Shown one piece after another: positions 6,846 to 15,663 of a stretch of DNA of 64,000 nucleotides. The notes beneath the pieces were generated by a model. That model searched no databases and was not told where the DNA came from. It saw only the letters and a program-made list of their open reading frames with translations. The position numbers and the translations under genes were made by a program. The stretch lies in assembly GCF_001954275.1 (NCBI RefSeq), contig NZ_MBEU01000044.1:1-64000 (forward strand). The letters run 5' to 3'. Within the stretch, counting starts at the first letter, position 1; the number at the start of each line of letters is the position of its first letter. The stretch comes from Mycobacterium sp. IS-836 (lineage in GTDB: Bacteria; Actinomycetota; Actinomycetes; Mycobacteriales; Mycobacteriaceae).

Positions 6846-7685
6846 TCAGGCGGCCATGCCGTTCAGGTCGGTAATGAGCGCCGGCTTGTCGAATCCTTCC
6901 GGCGACTTTCCGTCCTTCAGGAACTCCGGACTGAAAATGGCGTAGGCCTCGTCGCAGAACTTTGCCAGGAACTTGGGCGTGATCAACTGAAGCCTCCCCC
7001 AGGTGACGCACACCAGATATCCATTGATGCGACCGATGATCGGCACATAGTGGCCACCAACATTCGGGCTCCAGCCGCGCGGGACATCCCACGGTTGGCC
7101 GGCCTTGAATTGGTTCATCGCCGACATCGGCATTTGAATGCCGACACCCACCGCGGAGAACAACCATGCCGCTTGGGCGATGGCGTCCGGATTGGGGTTG
7201 ATGCGGGCGTATGCCTCGATCTTGTGCAGCGTTCCCTTGGCGTCGGCGATGCCGTACTTCTTGCGGAAGTCCAGCGCCTTGATGACGTTGGTTCCCCGGT
7301 CGGTCGGATTGGGGTCCGGAAGGAACGGGTTGAAGTGGGTACAACTGGCGTACGCGGCGATCACGTTGGCGTCGCTGAAGGTGACGGGCTGGCCGGCCTC
7401 GGCGGTCCAGAGCAGGTGCTCGTGGGCGGCGCCGGCGAACACGCAGTCGCCGTACTTGTCGTTGGCGAGCATCCCCCAGAAGGGGACCGTGTTGTGGTGG
7501 CCGAACTCTGCTGGCGGCGGCGGAACGTTGGCAACGTAGTCGCACAGGCGCAGGGCGGCAGCTTCAGGAGTGGCGGTCAGTTTGCCGAGCTTCAACTCCG
7601 TATCGCCTATCGGCGGGAGTGAGCCGGCAATGCCGGCTGCCGCTCCGATCGCTGCTGCATATCGGAACAGGTCTCGTCGTTTCAA
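6846..7685 (-). CDS. Tat-signal papain-like cysteine peptidase homologue
   Basis: 279 residues. The N-terminus MKRRDLFRYAAAIGAAAG has the twin-arginine pattern followed by a weakly hydrophobic helix, i.e. a Tat export signal. The mature part shows KYGDCVFAGAAHEH (Cys about 81), GGHYVPIIGR (His about 212) and VCVTWGR, the Cys-His-(Asn/Trp) layout of papain/C39-like folds. It sits next to LysB with no gap, so a folded, exported envelope-acting enzyme is plausible. Specificity is not deducible. Confidence 0.65.
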   Translation of the reverse strand: MKRRDLFRYAAAIGAAAGIAGSLPPIGDTELKLGKLTATPEAAALRLCDYVANVPPPPAEFGHHNTVPFWGMLANDKYGDCVFAGAAHEHLLWTAEAGQPVTFSDANVIAAYASCTHFNPFLPDPNPTDRGTNVIKALDFRKKYGIADAKGTLHKIEAYARINPNPDAIAQAAWLFSAVGVGIQMPMSAMNQFKAGQPWDVPRGWSPNVGGHYVPIIGRINGYLVCVTWGRLQLITPKFLAKFCDEAYAIFSPEFLKDGKSPEGFDKPALITDLNGMAA

Positions 7686-8561
7686 CTAGACCTGCGCCAG
7701 AATCCATTCGACCATCGCGGGCACGAATGGGCCGTAGAGCCAGTGAGGCGCCTGGACACCCTGTGCGGCGAAGGTGAGACCATTCACGATGGCCTGCACC
7801 AATGCGACGGTGTTGGCGAGCGGGTGCTCAAACTCCTGAGCGATACCCTTGGCGATGGCCATGATGCCGGTCGAGAGTTTGCCGCTCTGGATGAAGTCGT
7901 AGATCCTGGTCTCGATCTGGCCGACCAGTGGCTCGTTGTGCCAGGGGTCATCCCCGACCGGCGCCGCGGCGTACAGGTCGCCGTCCAATGCGCAACTCAA
8001 TAACCAGTCGGGCGTTTGATCCGGCTTGAGGCAACCCGGGCCGGCGATACCACCGGTGGTGTAGCCATCCAGCTTCTTCGGCATGGGGAGGCCGGCGACC
8101 TTGTTCCCATTGGCGATGCCCGGAGACCTCTTCGGGTCACCGAAATTGACGACGCCCTTCAGATCTGACAGGCGGTCATTCAGCGGACCCTTCGGGTCGA
8201 AGTAGCACTCGACAAGGCAGATGCCGGTTGCGATAGCGCCCTGTGAATAGCCCGAGAGGACGTGCTTCGTGCCCTTGGGACGAGCGAGCACCTGGGCAAC
8301 GATGCCGCCGGTGTCGTCCGAACTGTAGGTACCCGGCTTGCGGTAGACCGCGCCGCGGGCGCTCTTGTCCATACCCATCACCGCGGCGTCGTAGCCGATC
8401 GGTTGCCAGTCGAAGACGTTCGCGAGTTCTGGACCCCAGAAGGAGGCCATCACGTTGTTCCACGGGTCGGTCAGTGCACGGCCAATATCACCGGAGAAGC
8501 CCGGGCCATAAGGGTCCGGGACTCCGGTGCCATTGACGCTGATAAACAGCGGCCGGCTCAT
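7686..8561 (-). CDS. lysB: LysB mycolyl-arabinogalactan esterase
   Basis: 291-residue alpha/beta hydrolase. The nucleophile elbow GYSQG (Ser about 106) is in the cutinase-like context HVLSGYSQGAIATG; the N-terminal strand LFISVNGTG and the KGVVNFGDPKRSPG segment are typical of mycobacteriophage LysB. LysB cuts the ester linking mycolic acids to arabinogalactan and detaches the outer membrane at the end of lysis. Overlaps the preceding gene by 4 bases. Confidence 0.93.
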   Translation of the reverse strand: MSRPLFISVNGTGVPDPYGPGFSGDIGRALTDPWNNVMASFWGPELANVFDWQPIGYDAAVMGMDKSARGAVYRKPGTYSSDDTGGIVAQVLARPKGTKHVLSGYSQGAIATGICLVECYFDPKGPLNDRLSDLKGVVNFGDPKRSPGIANGNKVAGLPMPKKLDGYTTGGIAGPGCLKPDQTPDWLLSCALDGDLYAAAPVGDDPWHNEPLVGQIETRIYDFIQSGKLSTGIMAIAKGIAQEFEHPLANTVALVQAIVNGLTFAAQGVQAPHWLYGPFVPAMVEWILAQV

Positions 8562-8887
8562 GCGAGGTCCGAAATGTCTACCTTCTGGGCCGCCGCAATG
8601 CGACGCAGGATGGCGTTGTTCTGGTCGGTCTGGTAGGCGATGCGGACGATCCAGTCATAGAGGCCGCGCTTGATCGTCTTGCCATCCGGCTTGCCCTCGG
8701 ACATGGCGCGGAAGCGCAACAGGTCGTGGACAAGGGTGCGGACCCAGCCACGCAAGTCCCAGGCCTTCCACGGAGTAAATCCGTTGTCAGCCTGAGTGGC
8801 GCCTTCGTACACGATGATCGTGTCGGCGGGATTCGCCGGGCTGCCGGGGCCGCCCAGCAGGTTGTTGATGTCGTTGGCGTCAGCCAT
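8558..8887 (-). CDS. Conserved lysis-cassette protein between LysA and LysB
   Basis: 109 residues: a Gly/Pro/Asn-rich N-terminus (NNLLGGPGSPANPADT), a Trp-rich segment (GFTPWKAWDLRGWVRTLVHD) and a helical C-terminus. No transmembrane helix. Position and size match small proteins often found between lysA and lysB in mycobacteriophages, of unknown function. Confidence 0.7.
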   Translation of the reverse strand: MADANDINNLLGGPGSPANPADTIIVYEGATQADNGFTPWKAWDLRGWVRTLVHDLLRFRAMSEGKPDGKTIKRGLYDWIVRIAYQTDQNNAILRRIAAAQKVDISDLA

Positions 8888-8901
8888 GTAGTGCTTTGCT
8901 C

Positions 8902-10593
8902 CTAATTGCTTGGGGGGCTATACGGGAGACCGAGCTTCTGCCCGATCTCGGCAATGGCCTCGATGGGGGTGCGGCCGTTGAGCATGTCCCAGCGCAAAAG
9001 CAACTGGTCCCATACCTGACTGGTTTGGGTGGCCATGTCTGCCGGCTTGGGAATGGCGGGCGGATTCGACACGGGTACCTCCGGGGTGGGTTTCGGTTGG
9101 GGTGCGTCAGCCACTCCGAGCGCGACAGCGAGTGCATCGGGGCTGTAGCCGTCCGCGGAGTTCATGTCGCAATTGCCGAATGGACTGGCGCCCTCTGGAA
9201 GGCCGCCGCCGTAACCACCGCCATCGGTGTACTGGTGGGCGAACTTGCCCGGGAAGTCCGGGTTCGATCCATACGAGGCGACGATCAGTTGGTCTTCACG
9301 ACGGTTGGACCACATGCTGTTGAGGTCACCGGTGTTGCCGTATGCGACAACTCGCCGGCCATCTCCCAGCCATGACACCAATGCGTCGTCGGTTGCATTC
9401 AGCGCGTCCGAGAAGTCGCCAGGAGGATTGCCGCCGCGTTCGGCGTCGATCATCGAGACCATCTTTGGATGCGGGCCGCCTACGCCCTGGACCACTCGGC
9501 GGTGCGTGTCAACGCAGGTCTGCCAATTGGTGTGCCAGTAGAAGTAGACGAAGAAGCCCTTCAGCTTGCGGAAGACACCCTGGTCGTCAACCCAGCCCTC
9601 ATCGCACGCCTTGACGCACCAGGCGTAGTTCTGTGCGAACTTCTGGTCCCGGTAATCGCCGTCATTCGAGCGAATGGCAATCCACTCGTACTTGTAGGAA
9701 TCGTCGACCGGGACTTGGTGTTCTGACACATCGGCCCAGAGCGTGTCCTGTGGCGCTGCCGGCGCAGGTTCTGGAGCGGGCGGCGGCGCCGGCTGTGGGG
9801 CCGGCGCGACATTGGCGTAGCAGTAGCCCTTGGGCGGGATGAGTGTGGCCACCTGATCGAACGAGCACCAGTAGCCGAACGGAGTGAATCCGGGGTCGGC
9901 AATCCACACTGCGCGCTCGTCAGGGTCGTAGCCCATGCAGGAGACGTAGTGGAATACCGTTCCACCGCCATAACTCGGACTGACCGACCCCTTTACCCCA
10001 CGCGGGTAATTGGAGGGCGGAGCGACGAAATTAAAGACCAATCCGTAGCCGCCGTCGATCGACTGCGTGATGTGCGCCCAAAGCTGGTCCTTGTCGCTCT
10101 GCGTGGGCGGATCATTCGGCATGTAGACCGACTGGTAGTTCGCCTCGGGCAAGTACTGGTTAAGGACCGGGGTGATGTAGGAGATGTCGTTGGTGCCGTC
10201 GACCGTGGTGTGCTCATCGGAGATCAGATCGTTCTCCGACTTGATGACGCCGCGGCCATTCAGGACGACCTGAGTGGATGCCGGCCCACAGTCGTAGTAC
10301 CTCTCCTGGGCGACAATGCTGTGGTCGTATTCGAGCACCCTCTCGCTACCGCCCATGCCGGGGTGATCCGGAACCGGGTTGTCCGACAGGTCGTTGTCGA
10401 GCTGCTCGATGATCGGTTCGCCCCGCTGAAGGAACAGCAGGATCGCATTGAGGACCGAGATGGCCGTGGCGATGATTGCCGCCTTGTCGGGCGGGAGAAC
10501 CTTGACCAGTTCGGCCAGGCCCAATGACGAGATGCTGACAACGGTGCCAGCGATGACTGCCGCCTTATGCCAATAGGGCGTCAGTTTTACCAT
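8902..10593 (-). CDS. lysA: LysA endolysin: holin-like N-terminus, C39-like peptidase, GH25 muramidase
   Basis: 563 residues from ATG 10593 (a longer reading exists, but this start follows GAGGGG). Residues 9-55 hold two hydrophobic helices split by LPPDK, like the separate holin. Residues about 95-255 form a C39-like peptidase with Cys102 (YDCGPAST), His215 (FHYVSCMGYD) and Asp233. A Pro/Ala linker (262-283) leads to a GH25 lysozyme domain with DVSEHQ (Asp288), MIDAE (381-385), HQYTD and CDMN. The last 60 residues are likely wall-binding. Predicted to cut both peptide and glycan bonds of peptidoglycan. Confidence 0.9.
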   Translation of the reverse strand: MVKLTPYWHKAAVIAGTVVSISSLGLAELVKVLPPDKAAIIATAISVLNAILLFLQRGEPIIEQLDNDLSDNPVPDHPGMGGSERVLEYDHSIVAQERYYDCGPASTQVVLNGRGVIKSENDLISDEHTTVDGTNDISYITPVLNQYLPEANYQSVYMPNDPPTQSDKDQLWAHITQSIDGGYGLVFNFVAPPSNYPRGVKGSVSPSYGGGTVFHYVSCMGYDPDERAVWIADPGFTPFGYWCSFDQVATLIPPKGYCYANVAPAPQPAPPPAPEPAPAAPQDTLWADVSEHQVPVDDSYKYEWIAIRSNDGDYRDQKFAQNYAWCVKACDEGWVDDQGVFRKLKGFFVYFYWHTNWQTCVDTHRRVVQGVGGPHPKMVSMIDAERGGNPPGDFSDALNATDDALVSWLGDGRRVVAYGNTGDLNSMWSNRREDQLIVASYGSNPDFPGKFAHQYTDGGGYGGGLPEGASPFGNCDMNSADGYSPDALAVALGVADAPQPKPTPEVPVSNPPAIPKPADMATQTSQVWDQLLLRWDMLNGRTPIEAIAEIGQKLGLPYSPPSN

Positions 10594-10609
10594 TAAGTTG
10601 TTTCCCCTC

Positions 10610-11560
10610 TTAGTGAGTGCCAACCAGCACGCCATCCTGGGCACGCCAATAGCTGAATCCGGGTCCGGTGAATGGGTTATTGGGAATGAAGTTGAATCCC
10701 GTGTACCGGTACCCAAGGCCGTGTTGAACGGCGATGCCGGATGCGGACATGACCGGCGTAGTGAAGTCGCCGTTGCGATAGACCAGCACCGTGTCCGTGA
10801 GCGAGTTGTAGACCACCGTCACGTTCTCGTTGGTGGTGGTGTTCCGGGTCACCGTCTGCACATTGGTGTAGGCGGTGGGGCCGGTGCCCTTGACGATGTG
10901 CCATCTGTTGTTGCCGGCGGTTGGGCTCATCTCAAAAGTGACACCGATGTAGGAAGTCATTCCCGAGTCGGAGCACAAAACGATGCCGTTCTGCTCGGCC
11001 GCGTTAGGCGTTCCGGACGAACCGAAGACCTTGCAACTGATTGTTACGTCGTCACCATTGAGCGGTGCGTAGAACAATGTCGCTGCCGGGTTTGGTAGCG
11101 CCACCAGGGACTTGTTATTCAAATCGCCGGCGTTCGGCAGGAGCTTGAGTGTGCCATTGATCCGAATCCAGCGCGGTCCGACATCCGTGCGTTGGAAGTC
11201 GTCCTGGAATAGCAGTGCCGTGTCGGAGATATCCGTGGGCGGCGCATCCGGGAATCGCGGCTCCTTGCGGATCGCGGTCCCATAGGACAGCGCTATCGGG
11301 TCGTAGCCGGCGAACTTGACGGTGAACTCGAATGCCGCGCCATGCGGGATATCATCAACGTTCGCCGCTGGCTCATTGAAGACGAAATCCTTGCCGTCCG
11401 GAACGGCGGTGAGTGTGGCGATGACCAACCCGACCGAGTCATAGAAGGTGAGCTTCGCTTGGGCGCCGGCCGGCCAATCGGTGTCGTCGTGAAATGTTGC
11501 CTGGAAACCCATGCCCTTTGTCAGAACAAGGGTGTCCATCTTCGGGTTGATCCCGATCAA
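10610..11560 (-). CDS. Minor tail protein with N-terminal Ig-like and C-terminal lectin-like domains
   Basis: 316 residues from TTG 11560, supported by AGGAGG (11566-11571) five bases upstream; the first ATG is at 11539 and would leave a longer gap. Residues 1-90 resemble the beta-sandwich found at the start of many tail fibre and baseplate proteins; the rest, with LFQDDFQRTDVGPRW and GFNFIPNN, resembles a LamG/concanavalin-like sandwich. Likely at the tail tip and involved in host recognition. Confidence 0.75.
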   Translation of the reverse strand: MIGINPKMDTLVLTKGMGFQATFHDDTDWPAGAQAKLTFYDSVGLVIATLTAVPDGKDFVFNEPAANVDDIPHGAAFEFTVKFAGYDPIALSYGTAIRKEPRFPDAPPTDISDTALLFQDDFQRTDVGPRWIRINGTLKLLPNAGDLNNKSLVALPNPAATLFYAPLNGDDVTISCKVFGSSGTPNAAEQNGIVLCSDSGMTSYIGVTFEMSPTAGNNRWHIVKGTGPTAYTNVQTVTRNTTTNENVTVVYNSLTDTVLVYRNGDFTTPVMSASGIAVQHGLGYRYTGFNFIPNNPFTGPGFSYWRAQDGVLVGTH

Positions 11561-11572
11561 GATGGCCTCCTC

Positions 11573-12010
11573 TTAGGCGACGACGACAGTGCCGAAGCCG
11601 GCCGCATCCCAGGAGACGGTGAACGTGCCGGCCGAGACGGCGATGTCAGCACCGAAATCGACGTAGCCGATCAGCGGGCGCGCGGAATCGCCGGAAGGGG
11701 TGGTGTCATAGATGACCGCATACCGGGCGGTGAATGTCGCACTCGTCCACTGCGCGTCGTCACCGTCAATGGTGATGGTGTTGGTCGTCGCGTTGTATGT
11801 GATCTGAATCGATGTCATGCTCACGCCACCGGCGGTATATCCGGTACCGGTGATCTCATTGGTGACATCCGACTTGTAGCGGTGCGTGTCCTGGTTAGGC
11901 GAGTAGGCCGAGGTGCACAACATGACCTTGATCGTGTCGGCGTCGAGGTCGACTTCCTTGTTGAGCACGCTCAGGAAGAACGACGAATAGAATTTAGCTG
12001 TTACAGCCAC
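11573..12010 (-). CDS. Tail-associated beta protein, copy A
   Basis: 145 residues from GTG 12010. Shares with the next upstream gene the pattern VxLxTS, T-N-E-(I/V)-x-G-Y-T-x-G-G, then W...ARYA(V/A)IY, so the two are paralogues. Likely trimer- or fibre-forming decoration of the tail tip. The leader contains AACTTAATACAGGA, one of the recurring minus-strand start-associated motifs. Confidence 0.7.
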   Translation of the reverse strand: MAVTAKFYSSFFLSVLNKEVDLDADTIKVMLCTSAYSPNQDTHRYKSDVTNEITGTGYTAGGVSMTSIQITYNATTNTITIDGDDAQWTSATFTARYAVIYDTTPSGDSARPLIGYVDFGADIAVSAGTFTVSWDAAGFGTVVVA

Positions 12011-12042
12011 GGATGACTTCCTGTATTAAGTTGTTGAATGCT

Positions 12043-12474
12043 CTAGGCGAGCGTGAAGACTGGGCTGGGCGAGCCGTCGCTGTCGATCTGGAGGATGTTG
12101 CCCGACAATGCCGTTACATCGGCGGGCGTGGAATCCAGGAGACAGAAGAACGCGATATCGCCGCCCACCTTGTAGATCGCGGCGTATCGGGCCACAATGC
12201 TGCCACCGCTGGCAACCCACGAGGGGTTGGTGGTGAAGGATGCTGTCACACTGGTGGTGCCAGACATCGTGAATGCCACCGCCTGCCCACCGGTGGTGTA
12301 GCCGTTGGCGTTCGCGACCTCGTTGGTGACGCCGGCGTAGGTCGTGCTAGACACGCCCAGGTTGCTCGCAGAAGTGAACAGGGCGACTTTCCATGAGCCG
12401 TTTTGCCAGTCGAACGTTCCATTCAGGATTTTCGTTCGCGTGCTATTTGTGGGCGTCCAAGCGCCTGCTGCCAT
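12043..12474 (-). CDS. Tail-associated beta protein, copy B
   Basis: 143 residues. Paralogue of the preceding entry: WKVALFTSASNLGVSSTTYA, TNEVANANGYTTGGQAV and GGSIVARYAAIYKVGG match its motifs in order, at low overall identity. Probably arose by tandem duplication and diverged. The upstream motif CATAACTAAAT replaces a clear Shine-Dalgarno sequence. Confidence 0.7.
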   Translation of the reverse strand: MAAGAWTPTNSTRTKILNGTFDWQNGSWKVALFTSASNLGVSSTTYAGVTNEVANANGYTTGGQAVAFTMSGTTSVTASFTTNPSWVASGGSIVARYAAIYKVGGDIAFFCLLDSTPADVTALSGNILQIDSDGSPSPVFTLA

Positions 12475-12492
12475 ATTTAGTTATGCCTTTGC

Positions 12493-13557
12493 TTATGAAC
12501 CACTAAGGACCATGCCTATACCGCCGTACCATTGAATGCCTGCACCGCTAGCCGAGAAGGTGGTCGATGCGCTCGACTCCCTAACCGCTAGCGCGGTATT
12601 GGCGGTGTTGATGTTGGAACGTCCCGTTCCGCCCGAAACCGAAGTGAACGCACCACCAGAGCCCGTGGCCGTTCCGAGTAGGGCATCTAGGAGAAGTTGG
12701 CCGGCCTGTGTTGTGGATAGGGACTGCGAGACAGTTGAACCAGATCCGGTGATGACGGTCGGCGTGGAAACTGCCGTCACGCCCTTATAGGTGATCACCA
12801 CGGCACTGATGTTGGCCGCAAATCCACCACTTAAACTTAGGTTTACGGTCTGGGCGCCGCCCGGGATACCGCTGAGACGATAGGCCCGAATTTGACCCAC
12901 ACCCCAGCCAGTCTGACCGCCGGCCAGTTGGCCGGTAGCGATCTGGGTCATGGCCGTACCGCCATAGGTGGGGGCCCCGACCGTGATCGACTCGTCAGTG
13001 ATGATAAATACGAAAGCGTCAGCGCCGGCGGTGCCAGTATGGTTGGCGGTGGTAGATGTAAAATTGGTAACCGCATCGAAGACGGGTGGGTTAACCGTCG
13101 TCAGGGTGACAACCGGTGTACCGCCGGTTAGATGCAGAGTCGCACCCGAAGGCGCCACATTGATGTAGGCCGTATTGGTGACGACTGGTACGCCCCCGAT
13201 CAGCGCGAGCGTGCTGCCGAACGGCTGAATGAACCGGCCCGCGATGATGGTCGGGGCCTTCATTCCCGCCGAGGAGCCCGGAACAGTGGCCGGCTCTTTG
13301 GTGATCAGCCTCGGCGTTGGAATGGCCAGGTTTGCCGCAAGTTGCTGTGCATTAAGCAGGGTGCGGGTCGTCACGGTCGGTGCCGGCATAGCGGCCGATG
13401 CTCCGGTCACCAAAGGTTGAACCGCATCATTGTTCAATACCGGCCCGAGCAGGGTTGCACTTGCCGATAACTGCGGAACAATCGCACCAACCGCGTTAGG
13501 GCGAACCCATTCCCACTCCCCCGAAGGGAAGTATCGGGGGGAAATCCATCGGCCCAC
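12493..13557 (-). CDS. Minor tail protein, 354 aa
   Basis: GTG 13557 start. Short N-terminal WISPRYFPSGEWEWVRP, a low-complexity Ala/Pro/Thr region with repeated GG(T/V)PVVT units (about residues 115-150), then a Gly/Ser/Thr-rich beta-sandwich (YGGTAMTQIATGQ, VVITYKGV). This layout is typical of mycobacteriophage minor tail proteins exposed at the tail tip. Confidence 0.75.
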   Translation of the reverse strand: MGRWISPRYFPSGEWEWVRPNAVGAIVPQLSASATLLGPVLNNDAVQPLVTGASAAMPAPTVTTRTLLNAQQLAANLAIPTPRLITKEPATVPGSSAGMKAPTIIAGRFIQPFGSTLALIGGVPVVTNTAYINVAPSGATLHLTGGTPVVTLTTVNPPVFDAVTNFTSTTANHTGTAGADAFVFIITDESITVGAPTYGGTAMTQIATGQLAGGQTGWGVGQIRAYRLSGIPGGAQTVNLSLSGGFAANISAVVITYKGVTAVSTPTVITGSGSTVSQSLSTTQAGQLLLDALLGTATGSGGAFTSVSGGTGRSNINTANTALAVRESSASTTFSASGAGIQWYGGIGMVLSGS

Positions 13558-13562
13558 TACTT

Positions 13563-15137
13563 CTAACCAACTTTCGTAAATGTCATCCAGGCCACTTGGC
13601 CGAGCGGATCGCCGGTCAGGTTCACGTTGTTGCTGCTCGCAATCGCGATACTTGGCTGCACCACGTCGCCGGCCTTGAGGGCGAGGGCGAAGTCACCGAC
13701 GACGTTGGCCACATTTGTCGGGGAGCCGAACGCGGGAGAGCCCTCGATCACATACAGTCCGCCTAGTAGTTCCGTCCCGTTGTCGACGTAGACCGAGGAA
13801 TACAGGGCAGTGTTAGACGGCGGCGGTGTGCCGAGGAACAGGCTGAACTTCAACATATACATGCCGTCTTTGCTGACGGTGATCTTCGACGTGTGGGTAT
13901 CCCAGGTCAGGTCATCCGTGCAATAGACAACCGTGTCGAAGTAGTCGCCAGGCACCGGATGGTTACCCACCAGTGCCGTTACGGTTCCGGCGCCGAGGCG
14001 CTTAACCTCCATGCCACTACCCACAACACCCGGGGGCGCAAGGTCACGCATAGCCCAGCGGTCGATGAAGGCTGGCGTTGCCTCGCTACTGAATGGACCG
14101 GCGTCGGAGAACATGTCCATACCGCCCTTGCGGTAGCCGGCCCCCTTCTTGGCCTGTGCGGCAGTATCCGTGTAGCCGGCGATCGGCACGCGGTTAAGGA
14201 ACACCTCAATCGCGTTGGCGTCTGTCTCGGTGCCGCATTGCAGCTCTAGCAGTGATCCGACCGGCGGATTACCCGGCAGGGGGAAAGTGTCCCAGACATG
14301 CTTGGTGCCATTGACGACACAACCGATCTCGACCTGGTAGGTATAGAGGCGCGCGTAGATGTAAGAGCTGCCGTTGTCACCCACCCGGCCGCGCAACTGG
14401 TTGCCAGCGACAGTGGCGGGAGTGAAACTGGTGTACTCGATCGTCGTATTCAGAATCATCGAGACGATCTGAAGATCAGACTTCGTCTCGTCAGCCCTAT
14501 ATCCGCCGTAAGTGCGGGCCACACTTCCCGAGTCCTGCCAAACGACCAGGCCGTTACTTATGTATGAGGTACCGTCGCCGGCCGTCGTCCAACCAGCCCC
14601 CCATCCAGCGGCAGTGTTTGTGAGGAACTCGTCGGCGTGGTTAGCCCCCCCGGGGGGGAGTTGCTCGAATCGCATCGACTCGATCGAGGATTGCAGGTCG
14701 ACAACCGTGTTCTTCAGGTCGGTGACCTGGCGGGCCGTGTCGGACCAGTTCACCCCAACGGCGCTCTGACCGGAGATGGAGTTGTAGAGGCCGTCTTGGA
14801 TCTGGCCGAAGCCGTGGAAGATGCCAGCGATGAAGTCGGCAATCGCACCAATTACCTCGACGATGCCGTTCGCGATAGCGCCAATCACGCCGGTAAATCC
14901 GGCGAAGAGGGCGTTGATGAGGTCGGCCAGGCCCTGGGTGACCGCGTTGACAAGGCTGACGAGACCGCCGAAAAGGCCGGCGGCACTGGTCACACCGGGG
15001 TCGTTAGATACCTGCGTGCCATAGCTGCTGGTGACATTTTCCTGCGTCTTGTCGGGCAGGTTTGAGATGCCGGTATTTGTGCTGCCGTCCTTGGCGAAGT
15101 TGGGATCGAGCCCCGCTTCCCCGCTTGGCATAGTCAT
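13563..15137 (-). CDS. Minor tail protein, 524 aa
   Basis: N-terminal disordered region, then a long hydrophobic amphipathic segment (LFGGLVSLVNAVTQGLADLI to FIAGIFHGFGQIQDG, residues about 54-115), a coiled coil (VTDLKNTVVDLQSSIESMRF) and a large beta-rich C-terminus that looks like a receptor-binding sandwich. Overlaps the upstream gene by 4 bases. Probably part of the central tail-tip complex. Confidence 0.78.
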   Translation of the reverse strand: MTMPSGEAGLDPNFAKDGSTNTGISNLPDKTQENVTSSYGTQVSNDPGVTSAAGLFGGLVSLVNAVTQGLADLINALFAGFTGVIGAIANGIVEVIGAIADFIAGIFHGFGQIQDGLYNSISGQSAVGVNWSDTARQVTDLKNTVVDLQSSIESMRFEQLPPGGANHADEFLTNTAAGWGAGWTTAGDGTSYISNGLVVWQDSGSVARTYGGYRADETKSDLQIVSMILNTTIEYTSFTPATVAGNQLRGRVGDNGSSYIYARLYTYQVEIGCVVNGTKHVWDTFPLPGNPPVGSLLELQCGTETDANAIEVFLNRVPIAGYTDTAAQAKKGAGYRKGGMDMFSDAGPFSSEATPAFIDRWAMRDLAPPGVVGSGMEVKRLGAGTVTALVGNHPVPGDYFDTVVYCTDDLTWDTHTSKITVSKDGMYMLKFSLFLGTPPPSNTALYSSVYVDNGTELLGGLYVIEGSPAFGSPTNVANVVGDFALALKAGDVVQPSIAIASSNNVNLTGDPLGQVAWMTFTKVG

Positions 15138-15661
15138 TCGGTCGGAAACACCTCCATGTGGCGGCTGTGGTTCTTGGCCTGCTCTTGCGCCTCCTGGAGG
15201 CGGGCAAATGCCTCTTGCAGGGCCTCGGTTTGTTCCTTCACCGCCTGGCGGTGGTTTTCCGGAGTGACCTGGGTGAGCTTCTTGGCGATCTCGGGGAACT
15301 CCTCAACGAGGATTTGCTCCATGACCGGTTTGGCGTCGACCAAGTCCCAGGTCTGGAAGTTGCTATAGGGACCGGTCCCCGGTTTAACCCACTTGGTCTG
15401 CAATTCCTCGTGATGCCGGAATCCCAGATCCCAAAGCATCTGCGAGAACGCGGCGAAACAATTCGGGTTGATCATCGGCTGGTTCGGGAACTTCCCCGGG
15501 AGGGTCTTGCCCCTCGGGTCAGGAACCCCCGCGGCGAAAGCCCATGCCGCGAACTGCTCCGGATTCTCCATGTCGCATTGGTCTTGAGTAAGAATGATTT
15601 CCCCTTGTGAAAAGAAAACCGACCCTTGATGGCCGAAGCCAACAGCGGGGCCGGTGTTCAT
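15134..15661 (-). CDS. Minor tail protein of the DUF2744 type
   Basis: 175 residues. The segment PEQFAAWAFAAGVPDPRGK and the Trp-rich middle (TKWVKPGTG, NFQTWDLVDA) match small tail-module proteins of mycobacteriophages that I associate with DUF2744. The C-terminus is a long Glu/Gln helix (EQTEALQEAFARLQEAQEQA). Located between two large tail-tip genes, consistent with a tail assembly role. Confidence 0.7.
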   Translation of the reverse strand: MNTGPAVGFGHQGSVFFSQGEIILTQDQCDMENPEQFAAWAFAAGVPDPRGKTLPGKFPNQPMINPNCFAAFSQMLWDLGFRHHEELQTKWVKPGTGPYSNFQTWDLVDAKPVMEQILVEEFPEIAKKLTQVTPENHRQAVKEQTEALQEAFARLQEAQEQAKNHSRHMEVFPTE

Positions 15662-15663
15662 GA

